Positions 14,508 through 21,918 are shown, numbered from the stretch's first letter. The stretch: DNA of 25,367 nt from Rectinema sp003452735 (GCA_035415815.1 DAOOGR010000018.1:1-25367), one strand, 5' to 3'. Translations and numbers: made by a program. The notes: generated by a model not told the origin, from the letters alone.

Positions 14508-15953
14508 CTATATTGTCTTTCCAAAATCTACTAGCTCAGAGTACTGTACTTCGCTTATCTTACCATTCTCTTTCAGCGATTCAAAGAGTTCATTGACATG
14601 CATCAATGCATGCAGCCTTACCCCTTCTCGCTCCATATCCACCCTTCCCTCGCTGCCCCTCTCTATCAGAACAACTAAATCGTTTATCTCTAACCCTTCA
14701 GATCGCAATATTTCTATAGCCTCTAGTTTGCTTGCACCTGTTGTTATTAGATCATCTAGCAAAAGAACGCGATCTCCCTTGGCATATCTGCCTTCGATAT
14801 GCTTTCCTGTACCATGCTCCTTGAAAGGCATTCTAGGCCAGATCATAGGCTTGCCAATTTCTAGCGAGGCCGCGGTAGCAAGAGGCAAGCCTGCAACAGG
14901 AATTCCAGCTATAATGTCATAATCACAACATGATGCGAGATAGGCATAAGCTCTGCCTGCAATCCTCATAGCTTCTGGGTCTGCTACAAGATTCCGAAGA
15001 TCGATATAGAAAGGGCTTTTCCTGCCGCTCTTAAGCGCAAATTCGCCCAATCTGAAGCACTCAGTAGAGAGCAAAGCATCGATAAAATCGCGCTTCAAGG
15101 AAACGACTTCATCTGTAGCTTTTGTAGCTTTCTGAGAAGGTTTTGAAGCTTTAGACAAAAAGGAGTCTCTTGCCCTCCTAATTTCATCTCTCAGTTCTAG
15201 AGCAACATTGTCGGGCCTTTGCGCTTCCGAAATAGAACGTGCTGAAGCAACGAGTATGCCTTTGCCATCGCTCCTTGCGCCCGCAGCAAATGCAAGATCA
15301 GCTCTTCCCCCTTGTGCACCAATACCGGGGCTTAGAAACCAGGATGAAGGTGCAACTCTTCTAGCCTTCTGAAGCGCCTCTATATCATTGCCTGCCACAA
15401 CCAGTCCGACACTTATTGGCAAAGCGGAGCATCTCTTGGCTATCTCTAAGTAGAGAGGGTCTTTGTTCACCATGATATCTTGGAGGAATCCTGCTCCAGG
15501 ATTACTGGTCCGACATAACACAAAAACTCCTTTATCGCTCCATCGCAGAAATGGCTCTAGAGTGTCGAGACCCAAGTATGGATTCAATGTAACCGCATCG
15601 GCTTTAAGCTCTCCGAAAATTGCTTGAGCATAAGCTTCTGCCGTATTAGCAATATCTCCTCTCTTTGCATCTATGATAATTGGAACTTCTTCGGGAATCT
15701 GAGCTATAGTCTTATACAAAGCGGATATGCCGGCATCACCCAGGGCCTCGTAGAATGCAATATTGGGCTTGAAAGCCAACGCATAAGATGTAGTGCCTTC
15801 TATGATTCTCAAATTTTGCTCTAGTGCTAGAGCTGCGCACGAAGAAATCCCCCTCTTCTCTATCTCAGTTCTCGAAAACGCGGGATCCAAGCCAATGCAA
15901 AGCAAGGTGTCCATTTTATCTGCTCTACGTTCAATACGTTCGAAAAAATCCAT
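14508..15953 (-). CDS. pyrF-pyrE: Fused orotidine-5'-phosphate decarboxylase / orotate phosphoribosyltransferase (PyrF-PyrE)
   Basis: One 481-residue chain carries the last two steps of UMP synthesis. Residues 1-265 are an OMP decarboxylase: LCIGLDPAFSR (18-28), FKPNIAFYEALG (61-72), IIIDAKRGDIANTAEAYA (92-109, Lys97 catalytic) and LVVAGND. The DAKRGDIxNT form and length suggest the mycobacterial-type subfamily. A lysine/serine-rich linker follows (about 266-284). Residues 285-481 are orotate phosphoribosyltransferase: LKSGRKSPFYIDLR (307-320), IAGIPVAGLPLATAAS (348-363) and the PRPP motif RVLLLDDLITTGASK (395-409). The domain order is the reverse of animal UMP synthase. The ATG at 15953 has AGAGGAAAAG upstream; a longer frame to 16292 is open only because it runs antisense into the divergent gene. 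It should act in the cytoplasm. Confidence 0.94.
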   Translation of the reverse strand: MDFFERIERRADKMDTLLCIGLDPAFSRTEIEKRGISSCAALALEQNLRIIEGTTSYALAFKPNIAFYEALGDAGISALYKTIAQIPEEVPIIIDAKRGDIANTAEAYAQAIFGELKADAVTLNPYLGLDTLEPFLRWSDKGVFVLCRTSNPGAGFLQDIMVNKDPLYLEIAKRCSALPISVGLVVAGNDIEALQKARRVAPSSWFLSPGIGAQGGRADLAFAAGARSDGKGILVASARSISEAQRPDNVALELRDEIRRARDSFLSKASKPSQKATKATDEVVSLKRDFIDALLSTECFRLGEFALKSGRKSPFYIDLRNLVADPEAMRIAGRAYAYLASCCDYDIIAGIPVAGLPLATAASLEIGKPMIWPRMPFKEHGTGKHIEGRYAKGDRVLLLDDLITTGASKLEAIEILRSEGLEINDLVVLIERGSEGRVDMEREGVRLHALMHVNELFESLKENGKISEVQYSELVDFGKTI

Positions 15954-16012
15954 TTCTGCTTTTCCTCTATAAAAGTCAATAAAGATAATATACAAATGAA
16001 TCGAAAATATAG

Positions 16013-16044
16013 TATAATTATTAAAAAAGTAAAGTAGAAGGAGG
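16013..16044 (+). promoter_or_regulatory. -10 element and strong ribosome site of the outer-membrane protein gene
   Basis: A perfect TATAAT (16013-16018) has no good -35. AAGGAGG (16038-16044) lies six bases before a GTG start and decides it. The very AT-rich 97-base intergenic region must also hold the divergent PyrF-PyrE promoter. Confidence 0.5.
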
Positions 16045-16050
16045 CCTATC

Positions 16051-16543
16051 GTGAAAAAAACATTCTTATTATTCGCTCTTATTCTTGTATCTCTTCCTAT
16101 TTTCGCGCAGCAAGGAACAAATCCTTCATTTGGCTTTGCAGCAAACCTGGGGACGGATCTCTTGCCTGATCCCAGTGACCCGTCAAAGTTCGAAAGCTGG
16201 TCTAAAGTAGGCCTGCAGCCTGAGTTCAACATTGGGAAATTTGGCATTGGCCTCGACCTATTGCTGAGATTCAAGCTTGGTACTGGAAGCAATACAAATC
16301 TCGAAATATATGAACCTGACTGGATTCCTCAGCAAGGCCAGAATATTTTCGATGTCTATTTACCTAAGATTCTCTATATCCGCTATGGTCAACAATGGGA
16401 AGATCCATTCTATATAAAAATGGGCTCAATCTCTGATTTTAGCCTTGGCAATGGTCTCATAGTCGAAAACTATTCCAACATGCGCTTTTTGCCTCAACGA
16501 CGCGTATTTGGAATGCAATTGGGAGTCGATGGAAGCCTCTTTA
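16051..16543 (+). CDS. Outer-membrane beta-barrel candidate, N-terminal part (interrupted by scaffold gap)
   Basis: The gene starts with GTG. A signal peptide is evident (KKT followed by LLFALILVSLPIFA, with likely cleavage after FAQ or nearby). The mature part alternates polar and hydrophobic residues in short strands rich in aromatic residues and glycine (FGIGLDLLLRFKLGT, ILYIRYGQQWEDPFYIKMG, FGMQLGVDGSLF), as expected for an outer-membrane barrel. After 164 complete codons the sequence runs into 100 Ns. The C-terminal part continues at 16644. No family name can be given with confidence; it may be a porin-like or surface protein. It is divergent from the PyrF-PyrE gene. Confidence 0.75.
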
Positions 16544-16643
16544 NNNNNNNNNNNNNNNNNNNNNNNNNNNNNNNNNNNNNNNNNNNNNNNNNNNNNNNNN
16601 NNNNNNNNNNNNNNNNNNNNNNNNNNNNNNNNNNNNNNNNNNN
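16544..16643. other. Assembly gap (100 Ns)
   Basis: Exactly 100 Ns, the conventional placeholder for a gap of unknown size. The coding frames on the two sides do not match across 100 bases: a gap length of 3n+2 would be required. The true missing sequence therefore has another length, or the flanks contain an error. Confidence 0.97.
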
Positions 16644-17201
16644 GCGGGCATAAGGGGGCGCGCCTTTGGCCTAGTCTCCTATCGCGCTCAGTTTAGATAT
16701 CTCCAGGAGGGATTCATCCCATCCTATTTCGATGCAAATTATGATATCTATAGAGCCGATCGCTTTGTATTTATTGAAACTAATCCCGCAAAAAATAATT
16801 TTATTCCTGGATGGCTCGCCTCTCTAGGCTTTGATCTCTTCAAATCCAGCCTAAGCTTTGGAGTAACCCTCGACGCTCCATTTAGAGAACTCCCCCCAAC
16901 TGCAACGGATAACCCTGCTGATTATCCACATGTAAAGGGTAGCCTAAGTCTAGGCCGCGGCCTCATTCCTAATGTAGACATCACTGCTAGATATGAAAAA
17001 TTCTTCCTTGGTAAGAAGAGCAACGATGTCATCAAAGATCTAATCGATCTAGAGGACTCTTATATTGGCATGACTGTAAGCTATAAGGCAGGCACAGCTG
17101 TAGTATCTATGGATTATGCTTATATCTGGAATCCAACAAAGAATAGTGGAAAGGGTGCCTTTGATGTGGTTTCTAGCCTTTCTGTAGGATTTGAATTATA
17201 G
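16644..17201 (+). CDS. Outer-membrane beta-barrel candidate, C-terminal part
   Basis: An open frame of 185 codons plus a stop begins at the gap edge and has no start of its own. It is read as the continuation of the protein begun at 16051. It contains repeated barrel-like strands (AFGLVSYRAQFRYLQ, LASLGFDLFKSSLSFGVTL, YIGMTVSYKAGTAVVSMDYAY) and ends in VVSSLSVGFEL. The final strand does not end in the aromatic residue preferred by barrel-assembly signals, but penultimate FEL is close. A terminator follows 33 bases after the stop. If the gap actually joins unrelated contigs, this could be a different protein, though style and length fit a single gene. Confidence 0.7.
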   Translation, partial: AGIRGRAFGLVSYRAQFRYLQEGFIPSYFDANYDIYRADRFVFIETNPAKNNFIPGWLASLGFDLFKSSLSFGVTLDAPFRELPPTATDNPADYPHVKGSLSLGRGLIPNVDITARYEKFFLGKKSNDVIKDLIDLEDSYIGMTVSYKAGTAVVSMDYAYIWNPTKNSGKGAFDVVSSLSVGFEL

Positions 17202-17233
17202 GCTTTTATATAGCTTACCGATGTCTCAGGTAG

Positions 17234-17272
17234 AAGGCAGTGTTCTTAAAAGAGCGCTGCCTTTGTTTTTTT
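17234..17272 (+). terminator. Intrinsic terminator after the outer-membrane protein gene
   Basis: AAGGCAG (17234-17240) and CTGCCTT (17257-17263) pair, with possible extra pairing inside the loop, followed by TGTTTTTTT (17264-17272). Confidence 0.85.
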
Positions 17273-17290
17273 ACTAAAAGCCATTATCAT
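17263..17290 (+). promoter_or_regulatory. Putative mutL promoter overlapping the terminator tail
   Basis: TTGTTT (17263-17268), a 16-base spacer and TATCAT (17285-17290) would start transcription at about 17297, at the mutL ATG (17298). No Shine-Dalgarno is present, so a leaderless message is possible. Confidence 0.35.
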
Positions 17291-17297
17291 ACAAACC

Positions 17298-19064
17298 ATG
17301 GGAAATATACGAATCCTGCCTCCTGAAACCTCTCGCCGTATAGCAGCAGGAGAAGTAATAGATCGACCGTCTTCAGCGCTACGAGAGATTATCGACAATG
17401 CCATAGATGCCGATGCGCATACTATTTCTGTCTCGATTGCTCAAGGAGGAATAGAAGAGATTACTGTTGCCGATGATGGCTGGGGTATGTCGAAAGAAGA
17501 CCTTTTGCTAAGTATTGCTGAGCACGCAACTTCCAAAATATATGGACCGGACGATATCTTGAAAGCAAAGACCCTTGGATTCAGGGGAGAAGCTCTTGCA
17601 TCCATAGCTGCAGTAGCACGATTGGAAATAGTAAGCAAGCTCAGAGGAGCTAGCGAAGGATGGAGACTGTCTAGCTCTCCCCTAAAAGAGCCTATCATCG
17701 AGCCATTTGCCTGCAAAGAAGGTACACGTTTAACTATGAGGGGGCTTTTCGAATCATATCCGGCAAGACGTCAATTTCTAAAAAGACCCCAGAGCGAAGC
17801 CTTCCTCTGTCGTTCCACCTTTATTGAACGTGCATTGTCTCATCCGGACATTTGCTTTCGCTGGGCAGTGTCGGGCGATATGGATGTCATGATGCCATCT
17901 TCTCTCAAAGATCGCATTATTCGATGCTATACTGAGCTTTCTCGTTTTCCATTGTTCGAAGTTATGGCTGAAACCTCTGAGCTAAAAATGTATTGCGTCT
18001 ATGCTGATGTATCAAATTATAGGAGAGACCGTAAATTCCTTCAGGTATTTGTAAATAAAAGAAGAGTTCCGGAATGGAATTTACTTAGCTTGATGGAATA
18101 TGAGTTTGGGAAATACCTGCCTGGAGGAGCACATGCTATTGCCTTTCTTCTTATCGAAATAGATCCTTCGCTTGCCGATTTCAACATACATCCAGCTAAA
18201 AAAGAAGTTCGGCTAAAAAAACCGGCAGAAGTGCGGACTGTGCTCCATGAACTCTTGTCTCAAGAATTGGTTCATAGATACGGAAGCTTGACTCAAGCTT
18301 TTAAGGTAGCAAATTACCCTGAATTCGAGGATTTTGTATTTTCAACTAAAGAAAAAACAAGTGGACCAAGCTTGGCGGATAAATCACATGTTTTGGCTTC
18401 GGAGGGATGTGGCAAGACAACGCAAAGAGTTTTGGAAAATGGTTCATCTAACTTATACTCTATGCATCGAAACTATTCACAACTTCCCGATGATTTCTGG
18501 CATAGAATAAGAGATGACAATCTATCTGCTCTTCGATATATAGGAAAAGGGCCAGGACCATTTCTCGTCTTCGAGTTGTCTGATGCGCTCTTTATACTAG
18601 ATCAGCATGCTGCTCATGAGCGAATCCTATATAATAAAATCAAATCCAATAAAGGAGAGAGTCAGTTGCTCCTTGTCCCTTATCTTCTAGAGCCTTATGA
18701 AAATGAGCATTACTTGGAAGAAGCAAAAGATAATTTGGAATTTGTAGGTTACGGAATAACAAAAGACAAGAATACATGGATTGTTGATGCTGTTCCAGCC
18801 ATTGCAGCTTCTGCAGCTCTCGAAGCGCTTGTTGAATGGCTTTCTCAGCCATCTAGTGAGGCTTCACCTATCGATGCTCTTATTGCAAGCTTAGCTTGCA
18901 AGGCTGCGATAAAAGATGGAGACAGACTTGATGAAATCTCAGCTCTAAAGCTTATTCAAGAATCTCTAGAATTACCGGAGCCTCGCTGTCCTCATGGACG
19001 TCCAATATACCTTGCTTTCTCAAGAGAACAACTATATTCGATGTTCGGGAGATCTATCGGATGA
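17298..19064 (+). CDS. mutL: DNA mismatch repair protein MutL (endonuclease-type)
   Basis: MutL couples mismatch recognition by MutS to strand removal. The 588-residue protein has the GHKL ATPase domain: GEVIDRPSSALREIIDNAID (18-37, catalytic Glu30 and Asn34), VADDGWGM (57-64), EHATSKI and LGFRGEALASI (93-103). The linker is 340-400. The C-terminal dimerisation domain carries endonuclease motifs: DQHAAHERILYN (435-446), ACKAA, CPHGRP (564-569) and the terminal FGR. The first motif usually ends in glutamate; here that position is Asn446. The start has no ribosome site. The stop overlaps the metallophosphoesterase start as ATGA (19061-19064), so the two are coupled. Confidence 0.94.
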   Translation: MGNIRILPPETSRRIAAGEVIDRPSSALREIIDNAIDADAHTISVSIAQGGIEEITVADDGWGMSKEDLLLSIAEHATSKIYGPDDILKAKTLGFRGEALASIAAVARLEIVSKLRGASEGWRLSSSPLKEPIIEPFACKEGTRLTMRGLFESYPARRQFLKRPQSEAFLCRSTFIERALSHPDICFRWAVSGDMDVMMPSSLKDRIIRCYTELSRFPLFEVMAETSELKMYCVYADVSNYRRDRKFLQVFVNKRRVPEWNLLSLMEYEFGKYLPGGAHAIAFLLIEIDPSLADFNIHPAKKEVRLKKPAEVRTVLHELLSQELVHRYGSLTQAFKVANYPEFEDFVFSTKEKTSGPSLADKSHVLASEGCGKTTQRVLENGSSNLYSMHRNYSQLPDDFWHRIRDDNLSALRYIGKGPGPFLVFELSDALFILDQHAAHERILYNKIKSNKGESQLLLVPYLLEPYENEHYLEEAKDNLEFVGYGITKDKNTWIVDAVPAIAASAALEALVEWLSQPSSEASPIDALIASLACKAAIKDGDRLDEISALKLIQESLELPEPRCPHGRPIYLAFSREQLYSMFGRSIG

Positions 19065-19729
19065 AAAAAGCCATCCGAATATTATGTGTCGCAGACGAAG
19101 TGGATTTACTTGTTTATAGCACGCAGATCTGTGAACGTTTCTCAGATATCGATCTGATATTGTCGGCTGGAGATCTCCCAGATGGATATCTCGAATATAT
19201 CGCAAGCATGCTGAATAAGCCACTCGTCTCCGTAGCTGGGAACCATGATAAATCCAATCAAGATATTGAGAATGGTAACATTTATGGTTCAAGCAATCAA
19301 AGAGCAAATTTTGGTCAAATCAGCTTTAAAATAACAAAAGAAAATGATATATCTATACTTGGTCTACCAGGCTCAATTCGTTACAATAAAGGTCAGAATC
19401 AATATACCGATGCATGGATGACATTTCGTATAATACTGATGCTCCCAAGGCTATTATTGAGACGCCTACTATGGGGAAGATCGGTAGACATCATTCTTGC
19501 ACATTCTCCTCCTCGCGGTATTCATGATGGTGGAGATCCCGCCCATAAGGGATTCTCCGCATATCGATGGCTTATTCGATTTGCTAAGCCTTATTATTTT
19601 ATCCATGGGCATGTGCACTTATACGACATGCAAGCGCTTCGCGAAATGGATTACTTTAACACCAAAGTCGTAAATGTATACGGGCATCAAATCATAACTT
19701 TACCAAAGGAGGTTAAAAATGACCGATGA
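19061..19729 (+). CDS. Calcineurin-like metallophosphoesterase
   Basis: This 222-residue protein belongs to the two-metal metallophosphoesterase superfamily. Motifs in order are CVADEVD (9-15; the usual D-x-H is D-E-V here), ILSAGDLPDG (GD), SVAGNHDK (GNHD), ILAHSPPRG (H of the AHxPP motif) and FIHGHVHLY (GHxH). Only the histidine of the first motif is missing, so activity is likely. The substrate is unknown; the family covers phosphodiesterases, nucleotidases and phosphatases. A basic hydrophobic patch (RIILMLPRLLLRRLLWGR) in the middle could be a membrane- or partner-binding helix. It overlaps mutL by four bases and the next gene by 11 bases, so all three are read together. Confidence 0.85.
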   Translation: MKKAIRILCVADEVDLLVYSTQICERFSDIDLILSAGDLPDGYLEYIASMLNKPLVSVAGNHDKSNQDIENGNIYGSSNQRANFGQISFKITKENDISILGLPGSIRYNKGQNQYTDAWMTFRIILMLPRLLLRRLLWGRSVDIILAHSPPRGIHDGGDPAHKGFSAYRWLIRFAKPYYFIHGHVHLYDMQALREMDYFNTKVVNVYGHQIITLPKEVKNDR

Positions 19730-20657
19730 TTTCCACGCTCTTGCCGAATCCGATTTTTATAAAGCAAGAAGCAAGGCTATTACTACAACAATCTTCGGCA
19801 TGCTAAGACCTTCTATGTCCGATCTGATGCCTTTCGATCAAGCTAAAGAGTTGCTTAAGCCCAAAGCTGAGACATATAGAGGGATTACTGCAGTTCCTAT
19901 CGATAGAATCGTTGGAAGCGAAGGCCGCTATAGAGACTTCAATCGTTTCTTTTTCCCAAAGAAAGAACATCTAAAGGCTCGGTGGACAGGAATAGATGAA
20001 TTGCAATATAAAGACATAAGCCTTCCTCCTGTGGTCTTGTATGAAATGGGTGGAGTCTACTTTGTCCGAGATGGCAATCATAGGGTATCGGTAGCTAAAG
20101 CCAAGAAACAGGAATTCATAGATGCTGAGGTCATATCGCTTCAATCCGAAATACAACTCGATCCAGAAATGACGATCGAAGATATAAAGAAGGCTGTAAT
20201 CGAATATGAGAAGAGACGCTTCTATAAGGAAACTAATTATCCAAATATTGTTGGGGCAGATGATCTCAATTTTAGCGAACCCGGCAGATTCGATACGATA
20301 AAAGAACATGTCTTAGTACACAAATATTTCTTGAACCAGCATATATCTGAAGAGATTCCATTTCATGTAGCTCTATATTCCTGGCACGACAATGTCTATC
20401 AGCCAATCTCTCAAGCAATAGAAGCAGAGAATATACTGTCCCTATTTCCTGGTAGAACCGTATCTGACTTGTACCTTTTCCTTGTTGCCCATTGGGATGA
20501 GCTTAAACGCAAATTAGGCCGCTATGTTGCCATAGACGAAGCCGCTGAGAGTTTTAAAAACCAGGCTAAAAGAAATCGAAATAGCTCTTTCGAGCATGCT
20601 TGCAGAATTTTTGGATCCATTTCAATAAAAGTAGAGAATTTTTTTGCAAAATTGTAA
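19719..20657 (+). CDS. ParB/sulfiredoxin-like nuclease-fold protein of unknown function
   Basis: The 312-residue protein has VPIDRIVGSEGRYRDFNRFF (59-78) followed by LPPVVLYEMGGVYFVRDGNH (102-120), then RVSVAKAKKQEFIDAEV. The strand-loop DGNHR with a following helix is the core of the ParB N-terminal/Srx fold, which in ParB is a CTP-binding and hydrolysing site. There is no ParB-type helix-turn-helix; the rest (about 145-312) is mixed alpha/beta and unknown to me. AAAGGAGG lies inside the end of the metallophosphoesterase gene, and the ATG at 19719 precedes that gene's stop by eight bases. It is probably the last gene of the mutL operon. A role in nucleotide or DNA transactions is only a guess from fold and context. 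Confidence 0.75.
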   Translation: MTDDFHALAESDFYKARSKAITTTIFGMLRPSMSDLMPFDQAKELLKPKAETYRGITAVPIDRIVGSEGRYRDFNRFFFPKKEHLKARWTGIDELQYKDISLPPVVLYEMGGVYFVRDGNHRVSVAKAKKQEFIDAEVISLQSEIQLDPEMTIEDIKKAVIEYEKRRFYKETNYPNIVGADDLNFSEPGRFDTIKEHVLVHKYFLNQHISEEIPFHVALYSWHDNVYQPISQAIEAENILSLFPGRTVSDLYLFLVAHWDELKRKLGRYVAIDEAAESFKNQAKRNRNSSFEHACRIFGSISIKVENFFAKL

Positions 20658-20680
20658 CTTTCAGAACGATTTCGTATTAT
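20652..20680 (+). promoter_or_regulatory. Promoter of the second candidate small RNA
   Basis: TTGTAA (20652-20657, overlapping the upstream stop codon), a 17-base spacer and TATTAT (20675-20680); an overlapping TATAAT at 20678-20683 is also available. Initiation would be near 20687. Confidence 0.5.
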
Positions 20681-20686
20681 AATAAA

Positions 20687-20769
20687 TGAAGAGCAAGTTA
20701 ACGTAGCTTCTTCATGCAGCCTCCATTGTATTAGCCGTCGGATATCCCTCCTTATCCGGCGGCATTTTT
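20687..20769 (+). ncRNA. Candidate small RNA with two anti-Shine-Dalgarno motifs
   Basis: The predicted RNA of about 83 nt lies between the ParB-like gene and the zinc-ribbon gene, with no open frame. A 5' stem pairs TGAAGA-GC with GC-T-TCTTCA (about 20687-20694 with 20706-20714). The single-stranded segment that follows contains GCCTCCA, and the terminator loop reads TCCCTCCT, so the CCUCC core occurs twice. It shares this architecture with the candidate at 12437-12526. The downstream gene has its own promoter, so this is not an obvious attenuator. It could still be merely the trailing terminator of the mutL operon. Confidence 0.5.
20734..20769 (+). terminator. Intrinsic terminator with C-rich loop
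   Basis: GCCGTCGGATA (20734-20744) pairs with TATCCGGCGGC (20753-20763) with one G-U wobble. The loop is eight bases and the tail is ATTTTTA. Confidence 0.85.
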
Positions 20770-20778
20770 AATAATGAA

Positions 20779-20807
20779 TTGACTTTTTATGCTGATTTCT
20801 GTATTGT
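20779..20807 (+). promoter_or_regulatory. Promoter of the small zinc-ribbon gene
   Basis: TTGACT (20779-20784), a 17-base spacer and TATTGT (20802-20807). Initiation near 20814 leaves a 24-nt leader with AAAAGGAG. Confidence 0.6.
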
Positions 20808-20837
20808 TACTCCGGTTTTTTGGCAAAAGGAGTCATT

Positions 20838-21008
20838 ATGGCACAGGTTTCTAAAAATGCTCGTACAGGCTCTTCAACTCAGCGTTTCTATTGTTCTTGC
20901 GGTGGCGAAATAAAGATGAAGACCATCTTTGAAAACAGCAAGGTCAAGACTATAGCTGAATGCGAAAAATGCAAGAGAGTTGAAAGACGCCCAAGCGACT
21001 TCAAATGA
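20838..21008 (+). CDS. Small zinc-ribbon protein of unknown function
   Basis: The 56-residue protein is basic and has two cysteine pairs, FYCSCGGEIKMK (Cys19, Cys21) and ECEKCKRVERR (Cys42, Cys45), a CxC-x20-CxxC zinc-ribbon pattern reminiscent of small ribosomal proteins such as L31 and L33. It opens with MAQVSKNARTGSSTQ, likely disordered and basic enough to touch RNA. I recognise no named family. The ATG at 20838 is chosen because AAAAGGAG (20825-20832) lies six bases upstream; an in-frame TTG at 20820 is unlikely. It has its own promoter and a strong bidirectional terminator, so it is an independently expressed single gene, consistent with high expression. A ribosome-associated or RNA-binding role is an inference. 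Confidence 0.8.
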   Translation: MAQVSKNARTGSSTQRFYCSCGGEIKMKTIFENSKVKTIAECEKCKRVERRPSDFK

Positions 21009-21037
21009 TCTTTAAGTGATCCACGAAGAGAATAAAA

Positions 21038-21064
21038 GGCCCTAGTATATTGCTAGGGCTTTTT
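21038..21064. terminator. Bidirectional intrinsic terminator
   Basis: GCCCTAG (21039-21045) and CTAGGGC (21053-21059) with a seven-base loop, a T tract to the right (21060-21064) and an A tract to the left (21034-21037). It can serve the zinc-ribbon gene and the convergent plsC. Confidence 0.88.
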
Positions 21065-21105
21065 ATTTATATGCATTGCTTAGCAGAATTCTATTCGAAA
21101 ATGTA

Positions 21106-21870
21106 TCATTGCATCCGAAGTTCTTCGATTTGTTTTTCGATCAAATGACGCGCATCGTTGAGCATATTTTCGATATCAAATTTACTGCGCGGAGGTTCAT
21201 ATACCTTTACTATTTCAACAATATAGGGCTCTTTGCCAAATCTCTTAAGAAAATCCATGGCATTTGCTACTCGCCAGCCGCCCTCTAGAGCTATCGCTAC
21301 AACTGGGAGCTTTCCACCAGACTCAAGCAATTTTCTAACACCTGCAGTATGAAATTCTCCTACATGTCCATTTCTAGACCTCGTGCCTTCAGGGAAAATC
21401 ACAGGGCAGGCTCCCATCTGTGTGCATATCCTTGCCATTTTCGACACTTCTCGCATTGCATCAAGAGGAGCTCCTTCTCTTTTTATGAGGCAATGCCCTC
21501 CTTTTCTCAGTGTAAAGCTTACAAAGGGAATGCCATATTGAAGCTCTCTCTTAGCAACAAAGCGGGGTTTCCGTTCTATTCCTAAAAATGATATTAGTAT
21601 AATGATGTCTAGCAGGCTCTGGTGATTCGAGATTACAAGACATCGAAGAGGAATTTCTAGTTTCTCTGGATTCTGCACACTAATTTTGAATCCATGAAAT
21701 ATCCTGAATAGCCCTAGAATGATCTTTGCACCAATTTGCTCATATTTAGCACAAAGATTGAAGCGCTCATTTCTGTCTAAAAATAGACACCTCAGCGCAA
21801 GAATAAATTCCAGAAGAAACAGCATAGAGACTATGATCAAAACTACTATAGTATTGACTAACATTATCAT
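21106..21870 (-). CDS. plsC: 1-acyl-sn-glycerol-3-phosphate acyltransferase (PlsC family)
   Basis: This 254-residue protein is of the LPLAT/PlsC family, which acylates lysophosphatidic acid to phosphatidic acid at the inner membrane. A strong N-terminal membrane helix (about 4-28) is followed by the NHQSLLD motif (82-88; His83 and Asp88 of HX4D), the KRELQYGIPF region, GGHCLIKREG and VIFPEGTRSRNG (157-168, the phosphate-binding FPEGTRS). GKLPVVAIALEGGW corresponds to the last conserved block. AAGG lies about ten bases before the ATG at 21870. It is divergent from rpsT and convergent with the zinc-ribbon gene. Acyl-donor type (CoA or ACP) cannot be told. Confidence 0.92.
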   Translation of the reverse strand: MIMLVNTIVVLIIVSMLFLLEFILALRCLFLDRNERFNLCAKYEQIGAKIILGLFRIFHGFKISVQNPEKLEIPLRCLVISNHQSLLDIIILISFLGIERKPRFVAKRELQYGIPFVSFTLRKGGHCLIKREGAPLDAMREVSKMARICTQMGACPVIFPEGTRSRNGHVGEFHTAGVRKLLESGGKLPVVAIALEGGWRVANAMDFLKRFGKEPYIVEIVKVYEPPRSKFDIENMLNDARHLIEKQIEELRMQ

Positions 21871-21918
21871 AAATCTTTACCTTATTTTGCCTAGGAATGC
21901 AATTACTTCAAAAATGTA

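Noticed and set aside
15954..16292. N-terminal extension of the PyrF-PyrE frame by 113 codons
   Set aside because: It runs antisense through the start and signal peptide of the divergent outer-membrane gene. The ATG at 15953 has a ribosome site and matches the PyrF N-terminus.
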